Below, in pieces: positions 55,932 through 64,000 of a stretch of DNA of 64,000 nt. The translations under genes were made by a program, and so were the position numbers. Source of the stretch: Pieris napi (lineage: Eukaryota; Arthropoda; Insecta; Lepidoptera; Pieridae); the NCBI RefSeq assembly GCF_905475465.1, contig NC_062240.1, positions 5,471,001 through 5,535,000 on the forward strand. The letters are read 5' to 3'. Below the pieces are notes generated by a model. The model did not search any database. It had not been told where the DNA came from and saw only the letters and a program-made list of their open reading frames with translations. The first letter of the stretch is position 1. Every line of letters begins with the position of its first letter.

Positions 55932-57627
55932 CTTAATTTAAATAACTACTTCGACTCACAAATATCACAAAACAAAAACTTATTATCGAGACATAAATAC
56001 CTAAACGTATTATTGATGATTGATTAACCCGTTAACATTTCTAAAATTGAAAATCCAAATCAAGTTACCGCTTCACTTAATCCCTTTAAACGAAATGAAC
56101 AAACGAATCCGTAAACAATATCTTATTTCGCAATAATCCTCGCGGAAGCGCTGCTAATTTCCTGCTAGAGAATAGCTTTGTTTTGTCACTTGTTTAGTAA
56201 ACATGAAAGATATGTCTGAAGAGGATCTACGGTATTTCTTTTATCACTACTTAAAAATTGTGTATGTAATAATCATGTTTTTTACCACAATGTTAAAAGT
56301 ATAATTAGGTTTTAGAACTTAAATCCTAAAAATTAACGTTTAATTAAACGCATAAGTTACAATATGCTCGTATTAAATCCTTTGAGACATTTTATTTTCT
56401 ATCTATTTAATAAATAAATGGAATTAAACTTAATTCTTGATTCGTAAAAAAATAAATATTCACATAATAATCGAATTTGTCTGCGCTGCTATCAGATTTC
56501 TTATGATTTATCTTACAAGATAACGATCTGATAGGTCAAGTATGCACATATTGGAGAATTCTGTACGAAACACGATTGTGGCCACGGGGGGTCTCTCCGC
56601 TTATAGTTGAAAACAAGATATTATAAACCGCATTTCAATCAAAATCACGAAAATATGAATTCTGTAAAATGCTTTTAAATTTAATATATGTTTCGTTACA
56701 CGTTACGTTTGTTACGTTACAACTTTATGTACCCTAATAAATTGAGATACAAATTATGGCGCCAAAAGCGCAAAGCGGGCGCGGCCACAGATAGTAAAGT
56801 ACCTATGCAATTTTTTGTTAGAAGGAATTGCAAATTTCATTATAAAATCCTTATGAGTGGAGATGACAATTGACTTGTATTTTTAGTTTTAATCCATATG
56901 TTGTATGAAGTACGTAATTATGGACTTTTGACGTGGGAAATACAGGTTTTTTATATATCAAAATATCGTTGTATATAATATCCATTAAACATATTCACCA
57001 TATTCATCATTAACCGTATAATGAAACATATTCATATTAAACTGTAAATATAGTAATAATTAATTAAAATATTACCAGAATATAATTTATATTTTTATAT
57101 ACAGTAATGTAATGCCTTTCGTGGTACTCACACGTTTTTTAGATTCCAGGGTAAGATTTAGGGTTGAGTCTTAAGTATGTCTCCCGTATGTCAACCCTGT
57201 CAATTATAAAATGCTATTAACATTAGAAGCCTACAAAGCGATTACAGACGAACTGTCACAAGACAATTTGTCAAGTTAATAAAGTTACAAGAAGTGGCAG
57301 TTCTTTGTTTAGCGCCGATTTATCTGCCTCCACCGGGCCGCTCTTCATTTCCGCCACTTCCCTCTTGTCGAACTCGAGAAGGACTGAGTTATGGGAGATA
57401 GCGTGTACATACAGCTGTAACAATTATAAAAGCAAGGATCTTTAAAGGTGTATTACGTGATCAAATAATTAACAAACACACTTGTTATAAAGTACTTAAT
57501 TTAGTTAAAAAACAATATTTCATTTTTGGTTATGTATTACCAAGAAAATTAAATGTTATTAATAATTATTATCTTAGACAATTTTTTGGAAGTAGAGAAA
57601 GGAAGATAATCTTTTTGTTCTGTATGA
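55932..57627. other. No gene recognised
   Basis: Slightly GC-richer at 57300-57370 (CCTCCACCGGGCCGCTCTTC). Short frames lack motifs. Confidence 0.4.
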
Positions 57628-57768
57628 AAGCTGATCACCTACTTGCCTACTGACAACTACTACACTAAATACTACTGCCTACTGACAGCTACTACTTGAC
57701 TACTACAAATAAATACGGAACAGATACAGAAATCTGAAGCCCAGACCTAAAAGTTTGTACCGCCATGT
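57628..57768 (+). repeat. SINE 3' end with internal duplication
   Basis: GCTGATCACCTACTTGCC, then TGCCTACTGACA-CTACTAC twice about 31 bp apart, then ACAGATACAGAAATCTGAAG, CCCAGACCTAAAAG and GTACCGCCATG. Confidence 0.75.
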
Positions 57769-58302
57769 GTGTTTTTGTGTTTTGCGTGACGGGTTAAAAG
57801 TGAGATTTGAGAACTGATATAAATCACTTGAAACATCGTGAAACATGAACATACATTCGTTTAAATTTGTTTTAATTATCCATTTTAGTTATTATTATTA
57901 CTATATTTGTGTGTTGTAAATAAATAATTCATAAATATGAAAAAAAAATCGTTAGTATCCATTAAAGAAGCTTTATTTAGTTTATGCGACTAAAGTGATA
58001 TTTTTTTATTTCTAATTCATGTTCTCGAATAAAATTAATATATCGCTTACGCCTACATTTTATACCCTACGCCAAAAGCAGAATGCGAAAGGATAATCAC
58101 ATTGCATTGTTTTTGATTCATTGCCGTTTCTAGTCGCAAACTTTCTATTTATTATATTTCTGCGTTGCATAAATTTATAGGTTTTTGTAAAGCAATTGTT
58201 TTTTAAACATTAAAGGATATAAATATGAATAACTATCAAATAAAATATGGAAGTATCAGGCATTACTAGTTTTATTATTATCTATTTAAAAATTGATTTT
58301 TT
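57769..58302. other. No gene recognised
   Basis: AT-rich sequence up to the T run that receives the next element. Confidence 0.4.
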
Positions 58303-58669
58303 GAAGTTATACTTCTTTAGGCGCGTTATGAAAAATTGATGAGAGTGAAATTTTACGATGCGCGCGCACCGTGACACAAAATTAACAGAATGAAGTTGCC
58401 CACGGAAGATGCAACGGCATTGGACATAATTTAAAAACAACATTCGAATAATAATAGAATTTATGTTACACTTAATGTAAGAGAATAATAATAAATATTT
58501 ATTTATTTAATTTTTCAAATGTAAACTGAACTTTATTGACTATAATGACTCCTTTTACAGTATTTGATTTTTTAATTGTAATTAATTATTTGCATGCAAT
58601 CAAAAACTATTTTAAATAATGCCAAAGAAGTATTAAACTTCTAACGCGCGTACATAAGTACACGCACCC
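58303..58669 (+). mobile_element. Helentron/Helitron2-type element, family A
   Basis: Best preserved copy: T6, GAAGTTATACTTCTTTAGGC, GATGCGCGCGCACCGTGACA, CCCACGGAAGATGCAACGG, and the end GCCAAAGAAGTATTAAACTT, CTAACGCGCGTACATAAGTA, CACGCACCC, T5. The 3' tip after the palindrome is 28 nt with a GTAC-ATAA-GTAC hairpin. Confidence 0.8.
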
Positions 58670-58750
58670 TTTTTATTTTACTTCTCTACAAAAATTCGTT
58701 AATATTGGTTTCGTATTTATGAGCTATCAAAACTACATATTTTCAAAATT

Positions 58751-58782
58751 AACTAAATGTATTTTTTTTACAGGTAAGTCTC
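58751..58782 (+). promoter_or_regulatory. Candidate recursive splice site
   Basis: AACTAAAT (branch-point-like) lies about 20 nt before TTTTTTTTACAG|GTAAGT, junction 58773/58774. This is nearly identical in form to the 15.6 kb site on the same strand, 43 kb upstream. Confidence 0.35.
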
Positions 58783-59190
58783 TCTTTTCTCCTCTTATTA
58801 TTAAAGGACTTCAGTAAGTACTAACATAGATAATTCATTAGAAAGCTCCTAAAACACGGAAATGTCTTATTTTAATTTGCCTCTGACTCCTTCAAATCTC
58901 GAACATTCACCTACATCAAAACCTATAACACTAAAACATTATTGCATCAGCAATAAATCTGCGGCTGAGTGCGAGCCACGCCCACCGATACCAAGATACC
59001 ATTTAACCACCCGTTCCCACTTCACACCGAATGTTATTAATTAAAAGCTTTGAGATGAAGGCGGAAACGAAAAATCATGTTTGATAGGGATTGTACTCAG
59101 CAAAATTTTGCGCGGGCAAAATAAGCTTTTAAACACAAAAATTTGCCTGGCCACTACAAAGAAATGATTTGAACTCCCCATATATATATT
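58783..59190. other. No gene recognised
   Basis: The 60-codon frame at 58862-59044 (Pro/Ser/Thr-rich) has no family match that I can name. Confidence 0.35.
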
Positions 59191-59768
59191 TTTTGGAGTT
59201 TACTCCTTAAGAAACGATTTGAGTTATAAGGCCCGGTACGGAAATTTTATGAGGAGTAAATTCAAGTGTAACACGAAAAGTTGAGGCGTTATGTGTAACA
59301 TGAAAAGTTGAGGCGTTATGTAGAAAGAGACAAACTATCTGTAGGATTGAACGTGTAAAAGAATGAGATGGAATACATTACACAGACTTTCCTATTTTGA
59401 ATTCACGTTTTGACAGCCACGTTACAACATTGTCAGTGTTGACAGGTGAAAAAAATAAAAGTAGATTGTCTAGCGTGCCATAGAGTTTTGTCAATAGTAA
59501 TGGTCAGTGAAATTAAAACTAAAAAGATTGTTCATTCTTATTCTTCTCTTACTATAAAGGTAACTTTGGTCACAGAAAGAAAATCCTATTTGGGCATAGA
59601 TGATGTAGGTATGTTTTATTACTACTACAAATATTTATATTATAAAAACATATATTCTTACCACCTTTAGTATGAAAATATGGTCGACAGCCACAGAACA
59701 TTATCGCCATTTTATCGTTCGTAAGGAGTAAACTCCAATCGTGCGTCGTGGCTGACACACACACACTA
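59191..59768 (+). mobile_element. Helentron/Helitron2-type element, family B
   Basis: After T6 comes the palindrome GGAGTTTACTCC (59195-59206) with TTAAGAAACGAT. Near the other end GGAGTAAACTCC (59725-59736) follows ATCGTTCGTAA. The roughly 30-nt tip AATCGTGCGTCGTGGCTGAC plus ACACAC is followed by T7. The body includes a direct duplication of TGTAACA-GAAAAGTTGAGG (59267-59320). The 74-codon frame inside shows no transposase motif. Confidence 0.7.
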
Positions 59769-59903
59769 TTTTTTTATTTAGATATAGCGTGTATGGCCTC
59801 CTTACGCCCATAACCCACTTTCCCGAGATTTCAACTTAATAGCAATTAAAAATTTTGGGTATAAAATCTGAGATACTTATCATGAATGCACGTAATAATA
59901 ATC

Positions 59904-60164
59904 CAGTGGTACAACCCTATATGGTTCTTGGCCTCAGATTGCATCCGTTTCTTCGATATATATTTTACAGACAATTAGGTGATCAGCCATTTGTGTGACA
60001 CAAAATTTTATTTATTTGAGACAGGCTGGTTACCTCACGATGGTTTCCTTCACCTGAGTATTTAATGCGCACGTAGACAGAAAGTACATTGGTGCACAGC
60101 CGGGTATCGAAACTACGACCTCAGGGATGAGTTACACACTTAAGCCACTTAACCAATACTGCTC
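59904..60164 (-). repeat. tRNA-derived SINE
   Basis: Minus strand: GGAGCAGTATTGGTTAAGTG, TAACTCATCCCTGAGGTCGT, box B GTTTCGATACCCGG, CACCAATGTACTTTCTGTC, TACGTGCGCATTAAATAC, GGTGAAGGAAACCATCGTGA and end GGGTTGTACCACTGG, with a short extra insert near GTGTCACACAAATGG. Confidence 0.8.
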
Positions 60165-61325
60165 CTGCGCGCATGGTACTATCATAATGTGTTTTTTAAA
60201 CTTTTAAGATATCTCCTACGAAATCCTATCCATCATATACATAAAGTGTTAGGTTGGATTAATATCATGATCATAAAAGACTTTTTAATTCGAACTAGTA
60301 GGTACTGAGATTGTTGCTTTTAACCACACAAACAAACTCTTCAGCTCTATAATATATCGTGAATAAGAGTAGAGCCTTAATACACTTATTGAAATTCTAA
60401 ACGCTAAAATATTGATATTGTCGCCTGTCTTGTCATGTAAAAAGATCGACGCCTTTTTGAGTGGCTATCGGTTGTTTAACTTGTGTGTTGTGGTCTAATA
60501 GAACTAGTAGTTTTAGGCAATAATCAAACTTTTCGTGTTGAAATCGGGTTATCGTACCTTAACCAAATCCCTCCTGGAGTATTAGACAAGTCATAAGTTC
60601 TCATAACCGGCGAGCATGCATGGTGAATGTCATGACGTGGTTGAAGCGAGAGAGGGATTTCAGTAAGTGGAGTGTCTGTAGTCTCTGTCTACCACTTCGG
60701 GAAAAAGACGTGATCATATAAACTATTAATAAAAATGAAAAAAAAAATCCCAAATATTTTCACATACAATAACGAGAGGTCACAACTACATATCGTATAA
60801 AAGAATAATAAGAAAGCCTATAGGTTCCTATAGGTTCGATTACCGATGAAATGAAAGCAATAACTGCCAACATCAAACTATCAGTGAAAGACGCAGATAT
60901 AGATATATATTATATCTAAAGATAGAGGCAATTAATCAACACTACTAAACATGAGAATGTAACATTTACTAACGACCTCATCCTACTCACGCGCATGCTT
61001 ATCGATTCGTGATAGACACTGATTATTCGCATTTAATCTTCGCAGACAAATGTGGAGTTTTCACGCTAGTTTACGCTGCAAGTTACTTAATTTTAAGTTC
61101 TGAATGACAATAGGGGATTGCTTTGTGAAGCACAGCTTTAGTTGTGCAACACAAATGTGAATAACGAAATACCGTATATCTAATATTTTTATCTTAATAC
61201 AAAGGGTAAAATTCACTACTAGGTATATCAAATTTCAATTCCATCTACGAAAGGCACACTTAATATACTAGATAAAGGAATACGATGATTTCAAATAGCA
61301 ATAATTAATACTGTGCGTTTTTAGA
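60165..61325. other. No gene recognised
   Basis: TATAGGTTCCTATAGGTTCG small tandem at about 60820. Otherwise unremarkable. Confidence 0.4.
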
Positions 61326-61505
61326 ACAGTGTTGCACTAGTGGCTTTAGCGTACGACTATCCTCCTTGAGGTCGTACGAACGAGGTTCGATCCCCAGCTG
61401 TGTGTGTCAACCACAGGAGGCTGATACACCACTTGCCTTTTAGATTGATAAATGATCATGAAACATTTACAGAAATCTGAGGTTTAGACCAAAAATAGTT
61501 GTTCT
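61326..61505 (+). repeat. SINE with internal deletion
   Basis: CAGTGTTGCACTAGTGGCTT, GAGGTCGTACGAACGAGGTT (a small duplication before box B CGATCCCC), then a jump from GCTGTGTGTGTCA to CACAGGAGGCTGATACACC, and the end ATGATCATGAAACATTTACA. Confidence 0.75.
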
Positions 61506-63317
61506 TTTATTACTTTTTTACTAAGACATTTAATAATTGAAAATATTTGTAACTACTCAGGCGAATTCTTTTTTCTGTTTGTACTTTTTAACTGGTCGAA
61601 AATAATTTCTCTGGCGACAGTAGAAGGCTTTAATAAAAAAATACTTCTGGACCAGTTCTTTCAGCTACGGGAAATATATATACGGCGAAAATGAATACGA
61701 AATTCGTTGCATCACTAGTAACTTTCGACTCTGATCTTACCCTAGGTTCAACATTAATTATAATAAGTTTTAGTTATAAGAATTTCACCATATCATAGTT
61801 TTGTCATGACCTAGAGAGACATAATAAACCCTTAATGAAAATCTAAACGCCAAACGAAACACTTTATGCAAATGATCAAGTGATCTTCAGGCAATAGCAA
61901 AAGTGTTAATTCAGCAGATTTCCCATATCAACACCTTGTGAAAGGCAGTCGTGGCGTGGAAAGAGCAAATTGCCGATACCATCAGCCCAAGTGCCATCTC
62001 GTGGTCGAGGACGCGCGCGCGCCTAATCGCGTTTAGCTGTTTCGAGGAGCCATCCTCGGATTGCATTTGAGGGTCTTGAGGTTATCGATTTGTGCTTGGA
62101 AATTATTCTGTAACGGATACCGCGTTTGCATTCGTGTGTCAAATGTCAAAATGGCATTTGCTTTTATACTCTGTGGCTAATGTTTGTGATGATTGACATT
62201 ACTACCTAAGTATAGTCTGGATTGATTATTGCAAACTCTGCATTAATGACCTACTGATAATCTTTTATTCATGGTTATTTCTTATCTGTAGAAGTAAAAG
62301 AGGTTGTGTTTTCAAAATGTTTATACAAAGCTTTATAATAATATTGACGGTTTACATAACCTCAAATTAATTTCAAGATAATTCTGACACCAATCTCAAT
62401 GCAAGGGGGATTTTACTCTCACGTTGCTTGCACTAACTACATTAATTCTGCGTAAGAAGCCAGCGAATGGATCCCAAACTATCTTCAAACTACAATCGCC
62501 GTATTATCTATGCGACTACAGCTACAACCAGTTGACAAAGTGCACTACGTGATATTGTAGCCATTACTCCCTGTGATTCATATCTCCTCCCCCCACTACG
62601 AGCCTTACCCCCTTTTCTCTGAGATAACGGTCCGCACGTTGTCCAGATATACCTATTAAGGATGCAACGCCGACCTATATAAATATCCTAGCTTATAGAC
62701 TGAGAACAATGTAAGCTGTAGCAGAATAGCGGCTAAATTATTAACACTACTACTAGTATATGTACATATCTATACGTAGAACTCAAATCAAATAAGTCTA
62801 TTGAATAATATTTTTTTATTATTGCAAAAACACCAACCACTACTACTACTACAGTTTAAGATTAATGCCTGAAGATCCACACTACACTACCAATTCTTTT
62901 ATTTAGAAATTAAAGAGGGAAGAGAAAAATTCCTTTAATAAAAAAAACAGATTAAACAAACAGAGAATAATAATTATTGGTAACTATGAACACTTGTGAA
63001 CGTCCATACTTTAAAAACAGATCTAAATTTACACTTACTGCCCAAACCAAGGGCTTACAACGGTCAAAAAGAACTGGCAAGAAACTCTAATCCACTCTTT
63101 TTAATCTACACAATTTTATGGAACTGCAACTATTACAATCTACTAGGTACACTGGACGCATTGAAACAAAATGTCAAAATAGTAAAAGTAAGGAGCGCTT
63201 ATCTGCAGCCAAATTTTGTTTTGAATTATTAAATTAGATTTAGGCGACTTGACTCTCTCGCTGGACCACATCTGAAGAATATTAAAATAAAAATTAAATT
63301 TTTAGTTAATAACAAGA
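61506..63317. other. Non-coding with CpG-rich patch at 62.0 kb
   Basis: At 61975-62060 CpG is dense (GAGGACGCGCGCGCGCC, TCGCGTTTAGCTG). At 62440-62700 the sequence is less AT-rich than average. No gene found. Confidence 0.35.
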
Positions 63318-63507
63318 ACTTGCCAACGCTCGGCACACTGATAAATTGTACTAAAGAAAAATATAATACAAGATATGATGTGACCAACACTTATAGACAA
63401 ACATAAAAAAACACGAAAAAAAAAATACAACGATTCATAAATTATAAAAACTACAGTAAAATTTATTTCAAAGTGTGAGAGGAATAACTATGGATGGATA
63501 TCCAGTA
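63318..63507 (-). repeat. Uninterrupted copy of the 48-kb dispersed repeat
   Basis: Minus strand: TACTGGATATCCATCCATAG, TTTTTATAATTTATGAATCG and ATTTATCAGTGTGCCGAGCG. Positions 63432-63452 correspond to the target duplication at 48.0/48.4 kb (20 of 21 bases), making this the empty site. Confidence 0.75.
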
Positions 63508-64000
63508 TTTTTTGGAAAGAAACAAACAAATTCTAAGTTATAATCGCGTAAATCAAAGACCATATTACGTATATATCACATGATGTGCTGTTCATAAAAA
63601 ATCTGAAACACGTAAAAGCAAGCCGCGCCACAAAACAATCAACAATTTCGAATCGAGAAATCGGACGTTTATTGTTCGCTATCGAGTTCTGTTTACAACG
63701 ATGCCCAATTTGCTCGGGAGACTTTTTATCTCACTTTTTCCCGCCAAAACAAAGAGTCGGTATGACAGGTCGGTGTATCTGTGGTCGGGCACACAAAAAC
63801 GACAATCGCAAAGGAGCAATGGGCGCGCATCGGGCCGTGACAATTGCGTCGTTGCAGGCGCCATATTGGATTATAAATACTATTTCGATTAAATTGCTTT
63901 GTTTTGATTGTAATAGATTTTAGTCCCTTGTTAATGCTTACATGTGGTATGTTTTAGGTTTCATTTGAATTATTAAAATACTTCCTGTACCAGAAGCTTT
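63508..64000. other. Non-coding, CpG-rich patch with E2F-like site
   Basis: 63620-63870 is CpG-rich and overlaps open frames on both strands with no known domain. TTTCCCGCCAAAA (63738-63750) matches E2F sites. A regulatory role is more likely than coding, at low certainty. Confidence 0.3.

Overview
The window looks like lepidopteran (butterfly or moth) nuclear DNA. It is AT-rich, has no operon-like layout, and is full of repeats typical of that order: canonical Helitrons ending in CTAG, palindrome-ended rolling-circle elements, tRNA-derived SINEs, LINE tails, a decayed mariner, and a 5S rRNA-like segment that closely resembles silkmoth 5S rRNA. The species assignment is inference from repeat content. 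No CRISPR array, intact tRNA gene or complete host protein-coding gene could be supported.

Layout. 0-6 kb: a Helitron, an unclassified retroposon copy, three LINE tails and a SINE. 6.8 kb: a CpG-richer patch that could be a promoter plus first exon. 8-28 kb: SINEs on both strands, five larger palindrome-ended element copies and an end fragment, a Helitron, a decayed mariner and a long hairpin. 29-33 kb: three different LINE C-terminal remnants within 3 kb. 33-39 kb: mostly unique DNA with CTCF-like and YY1-like motifs and a second CpG-rich, promoter-like patch at 35.7 kb. 39.7-43.8 kb: a young 5'-truncated LINE on the minus strand, the only clear protein-coding sequence, with an intact 993-residue endonuclease-reverse transcriptase. 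46.5-50.5 kb: a 5S-bearing element, two Helitrons and a nested retroposon whose empty site survives in a paralogous copy at 63.4 kb. 52-64 kb: SINEs, a three-unit tandem array, a perfect 28-bp hairpin, two more palindrome-ended elements and CpG-rich patches.

How it fits together. The absence of host exons, scattered CpG-rich or GATA-rich patches, and juxtaposed 3'/5' splice motifs of the recursive-splicing type (two on the plus strand near 15.6 and 58.8 kb, one on the minus strand near 48.6 kb) suggest, without proving, that the window lies inside or next to a very long gene. The mobile elements fall into two systems: LINE machinery (the intact LINE and its relatives) that could drive SINE and retroposon copying, and rolling-circle elements of two types, canonical Helitrons and three families with the asymmetric end structure described for Helentron/Helitron2 elements. 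The most interesting items are the shared end architecture of those three families, the 5S segment inside one of them, the nested retroposon with its empty site, the recursive-splice candidates and the two long near-perfect hairpins.
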